61,809 nt of DNA from positions 1 through 61,809 of the forward strand of contig CAVNZM010000026.1 in NCBI GenBank assembly GCA_963693365.1, written 5' to 3'. Origin of the DNA: Amoebidium appalachense. Taxonomy: Eukaryota > Ichthyosporea. This document shows, piece after piece, positions 18,849 through 28,283 of the stretch (position 1 is its first letter; each line of letters begins with the position of its first letter). The notes beneath the pieces were generated by a model, which saw only the letters and a program-made list of their open reading frames with translations, was not told the DNA's origin and ran no database searches. Both the position numbers and the translations under genes were made by a program.

Positions 18849-20009
18849 ATGGCACTCCCTCCACCTTCATCTACTCTGACCTCTACCCTGGGGCCCAAGG
18901 CTGCACTGCTCGGCGAGTTCGCCAAGTTCTGGGACCTGGACGGCGACATCGACGAGCTGGCCATCAACGAGGAGCTGAGCGGGGCCCGTGTGCAGGCGCT
19001 GCTGTTCAACTACAAGAACGAGAAAGCCGGGAAAGTAGCTATCATCGAGCATCTGAAGACCCACGATCATGTCATTGAAGGTATTGACTTCAAGATCGAC
19101 GCCTTGAGGTGGGTTGCTTTCGACTGGTGAAACCTTTTCATGATAAAACGCCTTATGTGTTCTTTAAATTTTAATGATTGGCTGAAATGTTTTTTGACAC
19201 CCACGGGTGTAGAAATTCCGGTGATTCGATTGGGCGTTAGCTTTTTAACGTCGAATGTCTATCTCCATTTCAGGGCACAGGGGCGTGGTCGACCCGTGAC
19301 GGAGATTTTCATGAACCCCAAGACCTTCAAGTTGCTCGTCATGACCGTCCAGACTGCCATCGGACACGAAGTGCGCTACTACTACTGGCGGGTCGAACAG
19401 GCCTTCAAGGTACTGCACCGCCAGAACCGTGCTCAGGTCGAGGCCGCTCTGGCCGAGGCAACCGCGCGTGCCCTTGAGCACGAGACCCACATCATGCAGC
19501 TGTCCAACAACCTGGAGAAGATGGAGCAGTGGTACACGCAGACGGCAGAGCTTCTGGACTCCGCCAACGAGCGCCTGGCAATGCACGAGTGCGACGATGA
19601 CCACCCCCAGCGCATCGTGTCCCTTCCCCCTGGAACAATCCCTGCGGCTCGCTGCATGGAGACCGACTACGGGAGAGAGCTGGCCCGCAAGGTGTTCCAT
19701 GACGCAGCCATAGTGCTGTGGCGCAGCCACGAGGAGTTCGAGCACCGGTTTGACCCGAGCTACTGGAACACGTTCATCAAGTGGCACATGAATGTGGACA
19801 TCGATCAGGGCATGTACCGCTCGCACATCAACGTGTACACCGCCATGTGTAAGGCCGCAAACGTCCTGCATGGGGTGCCCAAGATTACCCACCTGACCTA
19901 CACCCAGCTCTATGATGTGCTGCGCCGCCTGGTGCAGATGCACTGCGACCTGGTGCAGAAGACCGAACTCGAGTTGGTATTCGGTGACCAGATCTACATC
20001 CCTCTTTAG
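18849..20009 (+). CDS. MSV199-domain protein with one intron
   Basis: Two exons, 18849-19108 and 19274-20009, give 331 residues. The first frame stops 22 bases past the donor GTGGGT, while splicing to the acceptor CATTTCAG keeps phase exactly across a split Arg codon and joins FKIDAL to GRGRPVTEIFMNPKTFK. The joined region (FDKI..., then MNPKTFKLLVM, VRYYYWRVEQAF) is an MSV199 domain, common in irido-, entomopox- and other large viruses and often linked to Bro/KilA-type DNA-binding proteins. A coiled coil follows (about residues 150-200, AQVEAALAEATARAL), then a folded C-terminal domain. A spliceosomal intron implies transcription in the nucleus. The TATA box lies 33 bases upstream. Confidence 0.75.
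19109..19273 (+). other. GT-AG intron in the MSV199 gene
   Basis: 165 bases with donor GTGGGT and acceptor CATTTCAG. It has in-frame stops, is AT-richer than the exons, and contains the element that recurs after the gene's stop codon (see the repeat at 19168-19233). Confidence 0.7.
19168..19233 (+). repeat. 66-bp element, intronic copy
   Basis: Core TTTTGACACCCACGGGTGTAG, then GAAATTCCGGTGATTCGATTGG. The centre is a palindrome (ACACCC-GGGTGT). A second copy of about 80% identity lies at 20034-20103. Confidence 0.8.
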
Positions 20010-20033
20010 AGGGTTCGGGGGGGGGGGTCGTGT

Positions 20034-20103
20034 TAATTTTTAGCCATTGGCTTGAACCATTTTTGACACCCGTGGGTGTAGAAATTCCGATGATTTGATT
20101 GGT
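20034..20103 (+). repeat. 66-bp element, 3' flank copy
   Basis: Same order as the intronic copy: AATTTTTAG, a GATTGGCT-like block, TTTTTGACACCCGTGGGTG, then GAAATTCCGATGATTTGATTGG. It begins 25 bases after the MSV199 stop codon and may supply the 3' end of the transcript or reflect a duplicated mobile element. Confidence 0.8.
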
Positions 20104-20120
20104 CCGTATTGTCTCACTTC

Positions 20121-20249
20121 TCAAATAAAGTACCCGTTCAGTTCGTTCAGCAGGTTCAGCAGCATGGCCGCAAACAGCACGAACGTGGCAATCAGTCGCG
20201 CGTACTTGAGCTTGTAGTCAAACGTCCATTGGTCGGGCAGGAGCTTCAT
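20121..20249 (-). CDS. 42-aa single-pass membrane protein
   Basis: A short frame from an ATG at 20249: MKLLPDQWTFDYKLKYAR, then a hydrophobic helix (LIATFVLFAAMLLNLL) and a short polar tail ending in TGA at 20121. Size and plan match small virion membrane proteins. It lies 50 bases from the coiled-coil gene on the same strand. An AATAAA-type signal overlaps its end. Confidence 0.5.
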   Translation of the reverse strand: MKLLPDQWTFDYKLKYARLIATFVLFAAMLLNLLNELNGYFI

Positions 20250-20299
20250 GTTGCTTCAGCCCCCTATTTTATTGCCTGGGTTGCCCCGTCCCCACCCCC

Positions 20300-21406
20300 T
20301 TACCCCTCCTTCGTCTCCTTGCCCTGGTTCAACATCTCCGCCAGCCTTCGCTTGCGCGCCTGCATGCGCGTGCGCGTCTCCTGGTCCACGTAGTCGTCGT
20401 CGTCCGAGGTCTCGACGTCCTCGCCGGCCGCCCGGCGTGACTCGCGGTCGGTGACGTAGGCGCCGTAGAGGTCCGTGATGACCCGTGCGTCCTTGTTGAT
20501 GGGATGCGGGAACCCGGCCACCAGCTCCGGCAGCCGCGGCGTGCACTTCTGCACGCGCACGCGCACGTACTGCACGCGGAGCATCTCGTAGCGCGCGAGC
20601 AGCGTCTCGTGGTCGTCCTTGAGCTTGTTGAACTGGATCTCCTTCTGCTGCAGCGCGGCCACGCGGGCGTTGAGGTGGCGGATGTGCTCGACGTAGCGCT
20701 CGCACTCGGGGTTGCTGCGCTTCATCTTCTCCAGTTGGTCCTTGAGCAGCTCGTTCTCGCGCTTGGCCGCGTGCAGCTGGCCCTTGTCCTCCACCGTCTC
20801 CTTGAGCGACTTGTAGTTGGCCCGCAGCTCCACCAGCTCGCGGTTGTTGGTCTCGGCGTTCTGGATGGACTCGCGTGCCTCGCGCAGGTCCAGCATGATC
20901 GCACGGGCGGTGGACTCGTCCACGCCCTTGCGCTGCAGCGTGCTCTGGTCGCCGATGCCCTGCAGGATGTGCACCAACACGTTGGCAATCTCGCGTGTGA
21001 GCGCGCCGTTGCTGCGGTTGGTCCCGTTCAGCTGCTCGCGGAACCGGGACATGTCAATGGGCAACTTCCACACGACCTCCTTCGAGTCCTTGTTTATATT
21101 CCCGTCCTTGTCCAAAGTGGGCATGTCCGAAAACGCCAGCTCCACAGCCATTGTAGCAGTGGAGTTGTCACTGGCAAATGATTGCAGGGCAGTTTCGATG
21201 GCCGGCGGGAGTTTGTTGTAGATGTCGCCTATCACTTTCTGGTGGCTCGAGATGACGGCGTTGTTTTGGTTCAACAGCTTGGCGATCATATCGGTTACAC
21301 TCTTGATGTCCTGTGTTTGCACGATGCCACTCGGCCCTCCACCCCCAAACTTCAATTTCGTGAGGATCTCTATAGCCCTGTTAAGATCATCCTGGCTCAT
21401 GCTCAT
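20300..21406 (-). CDS. Coiled-coil protein, 368 aa
   Basis: From the ATG at 21406 (MSMSQDDLNRAIE). Residues 170-275 form a long coiled coil (ESIQNAETNNRELVELRANY, AAKRENELLKDQLEKMKR, HLNARVAALQQKEIQFNKL), followed by a charged tail with an acidic cluster (VETSDDDDYVDQ) and a basic end. No enzyme motif is seen. A structural or scaffold role in the particle is inferred. The longer frame upstream starts with GTG and was not used. Confidence 0.65.
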   Translation of the reverse strand: MSMSQDDLNRAIEILTKLKFGGGGPSGIVQTQDIKSVTDMIAKLLNQNNAVISSHQKVIGDIYNKLPPAIETALQSFASDNSTATMAVELAFSDMPTLDKDGNINKDSKEVVWKLPIDMSRFREQLNGTNRSNGALTREIANVLVHILQGIGDQSTLQRKGVDESTARAIMLDLREARESIQNAETNNRELVELRANYKSLKETVEDKGQLHAAKRENELLKDQLEKMKRSNPECERYVEHIRHLNARVAALQQKEIQFNKLKDDHETLLARYEMLRVQYVRVRVQKCTPRLPELVAGFPHPINKDARVITDLYGAYVTDRESRRAAGEDVETSDDDDYVDQETRTRMQARKRRLAEMLNQGKETKEG

Positions 21407-21469
21407 TTGCTCTTGCCCCACATAATGCAGCTTTGGCCACACCCCACCGCATTATTCCCTTGGTCAACA

Positions 21470-21700
21470 ATGTCCGTGCTCGCCAACGTGATGATGTTTG
21501 TCTTCTGGGCGCTCGCCGTCGGCTCCATGGCCGGGTTCATGAGCCTGTACAGCGCCATGACGAAGGAGAAGTGCGTCGAGGCCGCCGTGAAGAACAGGTA
21601 CGAGGCCTCGAACACTGCCGTGATGGTGGCCCTGGTGGTCACCGTGTTTGCGTACCTCATCTACGGCGTGTACGCGTCGGCCTCCTCCGCGCAGGTATAA
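21470..21700 (+). CDS. Two-pass small membrane protein
   Basis: 76 residues with two hydrophobic helices (ANVMMFVFWALAVGSMAGFM and AVMVALVVTVFAYLIYGVYA) joined by a short polar loop with one Cys. Its stop codon is part of the TATA box of the next gene (GGTATAAAGG). Likely a virion or host-membrane protein; no family recognised. Confidence 0.6.
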   Translation: MSVLANVMMFVFWALAVGSMAGFMSLYSAMTKEKCVEAAVKNRYEASNTAVMVALVVTVFAYLIYGVYASASSAQV

Positions 21701-21703
21701 AGG
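21693..21703 (+). promoter_or_regulatory. TATA box overlapping a stop codon
   Basis: AGGTATAAAGG, 34 bases before the ATG at 21738. The TAA inside it ends the previous gene. Confidence 0.65.
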
Positions 21704-21737
21704 GAGCTCGTCCGCAATTGTTGCGCCCAGTCTCAGT

Positions 21738-22130
21738 ATGGGTGCCGTCGCCTCGCAGCCCATCGTGTGCGCGCCGGTGCAGACCTTCTTCGTCACCACG
21801 GACGCCGACTGCTCGCCCGTCCTGGTCACCAACCGTCTCATGGGCACGCTGACCGTGGACTCGACCCGCGTGACCGTGTGGGCGTCCACGCGCCCGCTCT
21901 ACTTTCTGCCCACCACGGGCCTCAAGGCCATGCCCCCGGACCAGTACCTGCCGGCGGCCGTGCAGCACGGCTGCGACGCACTGCTGGCGAACCGGCTGGT
22001 GCTGGGGGGCGACCCCGAGTCGCTGGGGCTTGTGCGCCTGGCCGACATGACGCCGCGCGAGTTCAAGCAGTACCGGCCGATCTTCGTGTCCGGCACCGTC
22101 ACCACGTCCGTCACCGTGCCGCAGCTCTAG
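21738..22130 (+). CDS. Predicted myristoylated protein, 130 aa
   Basis: Starts MGAVASQP, a good N-myristoylation signal (Gly2, Ser6). The remainder is a small beta-rich domain without Lys-rich or hydrophobic stretches (TFFVTTDADCSPVLVTNRL, SGTVTTSVTVPQL). Myristoyl anchoring to a virion or cell membrane is inferred from the motif. The 3' end overlaps the convergent Nudix gene by 20 bases. The TATA box is 34 bases upstream. Confidence 0.65.
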   Translation: MGAVASQPIVCAPVQTFFVTTDADCSPVLVTNRLMGTLTVDSTRVTVWASTRPLYFLPTTGLKAMPPDQYLPAAVQHGCDALLANRLVLGGDPESLGLVRLADMTPREFKQYRPIFVSGTVTTSVTVPQL

Positions 22131-22785
22131 GCGTCATAGTCTCGCACCACGCCAGGTCCTTGAGGAACAGCCCCATGTTGAAGTACTGCACCAGGCTGTT
22201 GAGGCCCGCCAGGAACGGCCGCCGAAACATCGGGTTGCCGGCCATCCCCGGCACCGGGTGGTTCCAGCGCGACTTGAGCGCCACCTCGAACACCTCGTCC
22301 GCGAGGAACCACTGCATGTTGCGCTTCTCCAGGAAGTCGTACTTGACGCGCAGCGTGCCGTCGCGCACCTCCGTCGACCCCGGCAGAGCCAGCTGGCCTG
22401 CCGACAGCGCCTGGCGCGCAGCCCGGAACCGGTGCGGCAGGTGCGGGTCAAATGGGATCTGCACCATATACGTAATAAAGTAGCGGTTCTGACCGGCCGC
22501 TCCCGCAAACCTGAGCACGTACGCCCGGTCCCGCAGGATGCCCTCGAGCATCGGGCGGGGGATCACAGTGTCCAGTGTCTCCTCGTAGAACTCCATGACC
22601 GTGGTCTCCTCCACGGTCAGGCCCGCCTTGAGCCTCCCGCCAAACACCCCGTACCTCCCGTCACTGTCCTCCTGTCCGAGGAGGAACAGCACGCGGCGGT
22701 CGTGCACGGCGTAGGGCAGCACGCCGGCGCCGATGATGCGACAGTCATCGTCGTGGTAGGGGATGCACATGTCCAGGACTTTCAT
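22111..22785 (-). CDS. Nudix hydrolase with degenerate box
   Basis: A 224-residue protein starting MKVLDMCIPYHDDDC. Residues 55-80 hold the Nudix region, YGVFGGRLKAG followed by TVEETTVMEFYEETLD. The core E-F-Y-E-E is present, so metal ligands are conserved, but the canonical Arg of REUxEE is Met, the GX5E glutamate is Leu, and the final Gly is Leu. Nudix proteins of large DNA viruses include mRNA-decapping enzymes (D9/D10 type) and house-cleaning pyrophosphatases. Substrate cannot be told. Convergent with the myristoylated protein gene. Confidence 0.75.
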   Translation of the reverse strand: MKVLDMCIPYHDDDCRIIGAGVLPYAVHDRRVLFLLGQEDSDGRYGVFGGRLKAGLTVEETTVMEFYEETLDTVIPRPMLEGILRDRAYVLRFAGAAGQNRYFITYMVQIPFDPHLPHRFRAARQALSAGQLALPGSTEVRDGTLRVKYDFLEKRNMQWFLADEVFEVALKSRWNHPVPGMAGNPMFRRPFLAGLNSLVQYFNMGLFLKDLAWCETMTPRAAAR

Positions 22786-23238
22786 CAAGTGGAGGGGAGA
22801 TAATCTGGGGTGGGGTCGGTGCCAAACTCACAGAAACTTGGGGGGGGGGGGGGGTCAAACGGATTCACCCGCTATTCGATCTGATTGGTCGAAAACGGCC
22901 AAGATCGATCGAGCCCGGGATTTCACACTCTGACCAATCAGAGCGCGCAGAAATTCAAAGCCAGTGCTCCGATGTTTCAGCCAATCAGAGCGCCCCACAT
23001 TAGATCACGAGACCCAGCCAGTCTGTTTCAACTCATTCGCAAATATCTTTATTTATTTTGAGAGTGGCCAGGTGCGCTCCAAATAAAAAAAATGCAATGC
23101 AATCCCGTTGGACCAAACTTTGTAAGGTATTATGCATCCCGGGCCCCGAATTTTACACACCTGGCCAGCCAGATGATACAAAACACACCCGAACCCGCCA
23201 TCCCCACAGCAGCCCTGCCAATTGTTGGGGATGACAGG
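22786..23238. promoter_or_regulatory. Intergenic region with CCAAT inverted repeats
   Basis: About 450 bases without a gene. TCTGATTGGTC (22880-22890) is the exact reverse complement of GACCAATCAGA (22932-22942), and a further GCCAATCAGAGCGC follows near 22980. The CCAAT cores suggest promoter elements. A G-run lies near 22840 and AATAAA sequences near 23070. Confidence 0.45.
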
Positions 23239-24166
23239 CTACCCCAGCACGTGCTTCTCCAGGAAGCGCACGGGGTACACCTTGACCGGGCGCAGGTCCC
23301 CCTGCACCATCTTCAACGTCTCCTCGGGCTCGCAGCCCTCCTGCTCGCGCCACGTGCGTGCGAGCATCCGGCCGACCGTGCTGCTGGACCTGTCGGTGAT
23401 GCCCCGGTCGACGAGGAACTTCCCGACGGTCACGTACCCGCCGATCGCAGACTCTTCGATGGCCGCACGCTCGCCGGCGGGCACGAGCACGTTGGCCACG
23501 GCGTCGTTGAGCAGCATGCGCATGCGCGGGTCCCTGTCGAGGCCGAACTCCTCGAGGAGGCTGCGGTAGCTCTTGATGTTCTCCACACGCATGCGCCCGT
23601 CCCTCGCGCCGTTCTCAATCTGCATGCGCTCGACCTCGGCCTCCTCCCGCTTCACGCGCAGCCGACGCTCCTCCTCCAGCTCCTCGCGGCGCCGCTTGCG
23701 GTCGGGGGTCTCGTCGGTGCCGTTGCGGAAGAACTCACGCTCCTTGGGGGTGCTGGCGTCGTAGCGGGCCTCAATCTCGGGGATGAGGGAGACGTCGCCG
23801 GAAAGCAGCCGGGCTATGTAGGTGGCACACGTCCTGCGGAACTCGTGGGCGCGCTTGCCGGGAAGCAGGAAGATGATCTCGAGGAGGACACGGAAGGGGG
23901 CCACATCAGTCTGGTTGCCCTTCCCGTTGATTTGGGTCAACCTCGTGAGTCTGCCTCACGAGTTCACTCACGGGTGGATCCTTGGTATCCCTCAGGGCCT
24001 TCCAGGCTTGGCGAGCAGCATCACGGTTTCCCAGAACAATTGTTGCTGTATCCAGCACACTTGCCATCTTGGTACCTTCGTCAACACGTAGGACACTGCC
24101 CTTGAACTGGGGGAACTCCTTCCAGAGCATCGACATGTCGCCTTTTTTGTTCTGCTCGCCAGCCAT
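23239..24166 (-). pseudogene. Bro/MSV199-associated family protein (frameshifted)
   Basis: Starts at an ATG at 24166, 37 bases after a TATA box. The N-terminal frame (DMSMLWKEFPQFKGSVLRVD) runs to 23906. The rest continues in another frame from about 23940 (LLEIIFLLPGKRAHEFRR, TYIARLLSGDVSLIPEIEA), so the gene is broken near 23910-23945. The LLPGKrA..fR......R.lgGD.sL..EI block is a family signature shared with the genes at 31874, 35906 and 37145. A charged helical middle (EELEEERRLRVKREEAEVER) and a C-terminal domain complete it. Such proteins are expanded, rapidly evolving DNA-binding families in large viruses. One base restores continuity, so either recent decay or a read error is possible. 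Confidence 0.6.
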
Positions 24167-24202
24167 GCTGTGTCCGACTGGCCTCCTCTGCCGGGCGCTG
24201 CT

Positions 24203-24213
24203 CTTTTATACCT
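24203..24213 (-). promoter_or_regulatory. TATA box before the gene at 24166
   Basis: AGGTATAAAAG on the minus strand, 37 bases before the ATG. Confidence 0.7.
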
Positions 24214-24370
24214 TCAGACCAGGAGAACGGGAGCCCCGACGCTCGGCACGGTTGGTGTCGGCCTCCCAGGCTGCCAGCCGCTTGTCGTCCAGCCCCAGCT
24301 CGAGTAAACTGCATCAACACGGAAAGTGCGCCGGACGTGCACATGTAGCAATCTTTTTGGGGTCCCGGGT

Positions 24371-26743
24371 ATGGCGAATATTCTGGAGGATCTGGACTTG
24401 GTGGAAAACATGGAGGACGAGGACACGGACAGCATGGAGGACGAGGGCACGGACAGCATGGAGGACGAGGACACGGACCCCTTCTCAGATGCGTATTTTG
24501 AAGTCCTGGAAGCTGCAGGGGTTGTTGAGCCTGGCACGACGGTCGACGACTGGTTCTGCGCCGACCCGGCAGACATAAGTGCGCTCCGGACAGGTAGAAA
24601 CTGGTGGCCGAACAAGCGCGCTGTTCAGGAGGCCGTGGACAACGGCACGGTGCAGCGGGCGATTGAGCGCCTGCAACAGCAGGGCCTGGAAATGCCCGAA
24701 GGACGGGGGATGGAAGACCTAATAATCGAAACGCTGGTGTTCATGCGCGTGGCCCGCCAGGCACTCTCCGAGTCTGGGATGGTGCGAAAGGTGTCAACCT
24801 TGTGGGGCGGGGAGCCTGAGAACCGCGACCCCTACATACGCGAAAATCTGGAAGATCTGGTGAGCCCCGCCGTGCGCGAAGAGGTAAAGGCGGCCAAGCG
24901 CAATGGGGACGAGAATGCCATTCAAAATATTATGGATGATCCGGAAATCCGCGCCCAGATCACAGACGCGCTGTGGTGCAGGGCTGCTCGCAGGGCCAAT
25001 CGTCTCAAGCGCCTGGAAACAGCTCTGTACATGTCCGAGGGGCTCACCAAGAGAGAGTACATATTCAGGTACGCAGATGAGTTGTTTCCCTCGTACGCCG
25101 CGGCACGGATACGTGATATACCAATGGGTGATAACGAAGCATGGGAAAGGGCCGTCGAAACTGAAATGCTAGACGAAGCTGTGGTGGAGGAAGTCCGGAA
25201 GAAACTTATGAAACGCGCCACCAGTATTGGCGGCAAATATGTCGGAATCTTCCAGTTGGCTCTCAACGAGATGATAGCAAGCCACGGTGGCGTCATTCCA
25301 AACATGCAACAACGTCCCCACAATGGCGATGTCGAAATGGCTGTAGAACCCGAAGCCCCGGATTCGGATTCGATGCCCCAGGCTCCATCTGGTAGCACTG
25401 CACCGGTGTCCGGGTCTGCCATGGATCTTTCGCACGCGGAGGGCGATGAAGATGATGCGAACATTTTCGAATGGACCGCACAAGGCCTTGTCAAACTATT
25501 CGCTACGTTGACCGCTGACTCTCCGCACCAGGCGAATCGGCTTTGTTATGAGCACAAGTGGGAGCTTGTTGACAAGTTTGAGTTGTTCGCGCGCGGTGCG
25601 CTCGAGATCGCCAGACGACGTCAAATGAAAGAAGATTTGGGCAAAATGCTGAAGGCAGATTTGGACGCAGAAGAGGCAGACGCTAAAGACGAAGAGGACG
25701 AGGAGGACCGCGCGTTTGTGGTCCCTGATGACGACCCGGAGGTGCAGCCACCAGACAACAATGCACCCGACACCCTTTCCGACGAGCTCCGCGACCTGAG
25801 GGCTGCGGTACAGATTGCACAACCCGAGACCAGGATCGAAGCCGTGAGGCAGGTTCTTGACTGGCTGGCGAGACAGCCGAACGGGGTGTACCACCCACCG
25901 CCGCCACGGATGCTGTTCCACAGGTTGCCGTCTCCATTGGACCTGTCAGACTGGCTCACCCGGACGATTTCTCCCATGGATGAAGAGGACATGAGGATCC
26001 CAGAAGGGGGTTTACAACGCGCTGCAGAAGTGGATCAGGTACACGAAACTTAGACGCCTAGAAGCCCTGCGCGCAAATTTCAGACCGGCCCCGTCGACCG
26101 CGGAGTTAGAGGCATACGTAGAGAGAATGTACAGGGCGATCAACGGCTTGCTCCCGGATCGCTTCCACAACCACACTAATGATTGGACGGGACGGTTTGA
26201 TGCCTACCCCAGCGAAACAGCAGCCATCATACTCCTTTCTGGGGCAGAACCCCGGGGGGATCCATTGGCGGCGGCAGACGGCGACCCCATATTTGCGAGG
26301 ATGCTCATCATCGCCGCAGGGGTCCAGGGATTGCACGATGCAGGGGTTTTTCAGTTTACAGGTGTGGAGTCGCCGGTTAGACCGGTGGTTGAAGACTTGC
26401 CATTAGGACCGGCTGGCAATACCCGGTGGACGCGGTCTGGAACAACGCATGCCCTGAGGACCACCAAAAGGCAAAGGAGACAGCTCAGGCATTACAGGCC
26501 ACCCGGGCAGTAAACAAGCGAACACAATCGAAGCCACAAGGGGGAAAGAGACGGGGGGGGGGGAGACGAGGCGGAGAAGCACAACGGCCCCAGCACCACC
26601 GACCCCCAGCGCCGGACGCACAAGGACGACGACAAGGAAGAGCCACAGAGACCACCCAGGGAGGAGGGGGACTGCCAACACGCAAGGACGGCGAGCAACT
26701 TGTGAACGAGGTCCGAGAACAAGCGGCGCGCCTCCTCCCCTGA
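24371..26743 (+). pseudogene. Large acidic protein with EDTDS repeats (frameshifts)
   Basis: From an ATG at 24371 one frame runs to 26053. A second frame carries recognisable coding sequence from about 26010 to 26400 (LPDRFHNHTNDWTGRFDAYP), and the original frame resumes from about 26410 (VDAVWNNACPEDHQKAK) to 26743. The first switch lies in a G-run at about 26003-26010. The N terminus holds three MEDE(D/G)TDS repeats. Acidic clusters recur at residues 350-375 and 435-470, and the last 80 residues are basic and low in complexity. I recognise no family. The charge pattern and length suggest a nucleic-acid or scaffold role, not an enzyme. Confidence 0.5.
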
Positions 26744-26785
26744 GGGCATCAAAAGGTCAAGAATTGAGGTGGATTGATCCCTGCC

Positions 26786-27151
26786 TCAGCGGAGGACCTC
26801 CCTTCTCAGCGCAGCGGCCAGCCGCGCGAGCCAGGCGGTGCGGTCGTCGCCCAGGCGTGTGGCAAAGTCGGCATAGGACATCTGTGCCGAGAACCATTGA
26901 CCCTTCTCCTCGTTCCAGTAGCGCAGGCCGTTGACATTGGAAACTTCCATGCGCGGGCACCGGCCACATTCGCCAAAACGGGCTGTGTCGGCCTCCCAGC
27001 CCGCGGCCAGGCGCTTGTCATAAAGCAGGGCGGCACAGGCGGGTGCGTCGCAGGGCGGGTCACGACCGAACACCGTGCGCACCGCATCTCGCAGCGCAAG
27101 CGCAAGCAGGGTGGTCACGCAGAGGGCCATGAGCAGGAGTACCAGCTGCAT
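26786..27151 (-). CDS. Small signal-anchored protein with Cys pairs
   Basis: 121 residues with an N-terminal hydrophobic segment (LVLLLMALCVTTLLALAL) followed by a luminal-type domain with CDAPACAALL and GECGRCPRM Cys pairs. Likely secreted or anchored in a membrane. No family recognised. Divergent from the following gene, whose start lies 49 bases away. Confidence 0.6.
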   Translation of the reverse strand: MQLVLLLMALCVTTLLALALRDAVRTVFGRDPPCDAPACAALLYDKRLAAGWEADTARFGECGRCPRMEVSNVNGLRYWNEEKGQWFSAQMSYADFATRLGDDRTAWLARLAAALRREVLR

Positions 27152-27199
27152 TGTTACGTCACGGGCGCATTTTGTGCCGGCTTAATCTTCCTGTAGTGC

Positions 27200-27787
27200 A
27201 TGCACATCACGCACGGCGACCGCTTCGTCAGCCGCAACCTCGCGCTGCTCAGCTGCCCGGTGGAGTGGCCCGAGGACCTGGCCAACACGAGGCACACGGG
27301 CATGGGCCTGCGGTGGCGGCGTGACGGCGACAAGGTCACCGCCATGCTCGGTGAGACACGCATGTACTGGAGGGCGCTGCCCGAGGCCAACGTCGTCACG
27401 TTCACCGATGACCCGGCTCAGGCGAGCTCTTTTGGGTTCAGCGACTGCCCGCTCCCGCAGCCCAACCACGTTCCCGACACGGGTCTGGCGGGCGTGCGGG
27501 TGCGTCTGCACGACAAAGACCTGCCGGCTCTCCCCCCACCTAGCGCACCGCCCCAGGGCCGCGTGGAGCTCGGCGTGGCCTTCTCCATCGGCGTGCTCGG
27601 CGTGGGGCCCCTGCCCATGCCCTCGTGGTTTGTGTCCTCGGTCGCAGACACGAGCCCCACCATGCAGTATGGGTTCCGCGGCGTCAACCTTGCGCTGTGC
27701 CTGCTGCACGTGTGGCGCGTGCGCGTGTGCGTGGACCTGTTCCCGTTCCCGGGCCTGACGCTTTTTCTGGCGCTGCTCGAGCTCTGA
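27200..27787 (+). CDS. Unknown protein, 195 aa
   Basis: Mixed domain rich in Pro and beta-type stretches (GVRVRLHDKDLPALPP) with a hydrophobic C terminus (LCLLHVWRVRVCVDLFPF, LFLALLEL) that could be a tail anchor or a buried strand pair. Ends 20 bases before the next gene. A virion component is possible; nothing specific is seen. Confidence 0.55.
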   Translation: MHITHGDRFVSRNLALLSCPVEWPEDLANTRHTGMGLRWRRDGDKVTAMLGETRMYWRALPEANVVTFTDDPAQASSFGFSDCPLPQPNHVPDTGLAGVRVRLHDKDLPALPPPSAPPQGRVELGVAFSIGVLGVGPLPMPSWFVSSVADTSPTMQYGFRGVNLALCLLHVWRVRVCVDLFPFPGLTLFLALLEL

Positions 27788-27807
27788 TATTTTGTAGCCA
27801 TCTATCA

Positions 27808-28203
27808 ATGCGTGCGCTGCTCCTGTGTCCCCCCCTGCTTGCACTGGTCCTTGCGGCCCCCGAGTGCCTGGTGTTTGCGAGCTCGGCAACCCTTGCGGCA
27901 ACCACCGCGCACGTTCCGCCCAGCCCCACTGCCGAAACAAAGACGTGGTGGGCGACCCTGACGCACGTGGAGACTGTTGCAGCCACCACCACAGCCGCCG
28001 CTTCGATTCAAACCATCGAAACCACCTCGGCCTCGGAAACTCCCACCGAAACGGACACCGACGTATTTGAGATCCCCACCTCCATCACTGAAGGCGACCC
28101 AACCGACGAACCCATGCCCACGATGCCCGTGGACCCGCCCGCACCGCCCGCCGGGGTAAACGCGTCCGACTGGGAGTGCCGCTGCACGCTCATCAGACGT
28201 TAA
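27808..28203 (+). CDS. Secreted Thr/Pro-rich mucin-like protein
   Basis: 131 residues with a clear signal peptide (LLLCPPLLALVLAAPECLVFA) followed by a Thr/Ser/Pro-rich stretch of about 80 residues (TAAASIQTIETTSASETPTE) suited to O-glycosylation, and a short Cys-containing end. An NAS sequence near the end is a possible N-glycosylation site. Likely exported or on the particle surface. Confidence 0.6.
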   Translation: MRALLLCPPLLALVLAAPECLVFASSATLAATTAHVPPSPTAETKTWWATLTHVETVAATTTAAASIQTIETTSASETPTETDTDVFEIPTSITEGDPTDEPMPTMPVDPPAPPAGVNASDWECRCTLIRR

Positions 28204-28283
28204 TCATTTCTCGGAAAACCAGAGTTGGCCTGTCGATTCTTTGTTTTGTGCAGCCACACCAGTTTTTAATTTGCGCAAGAGGA

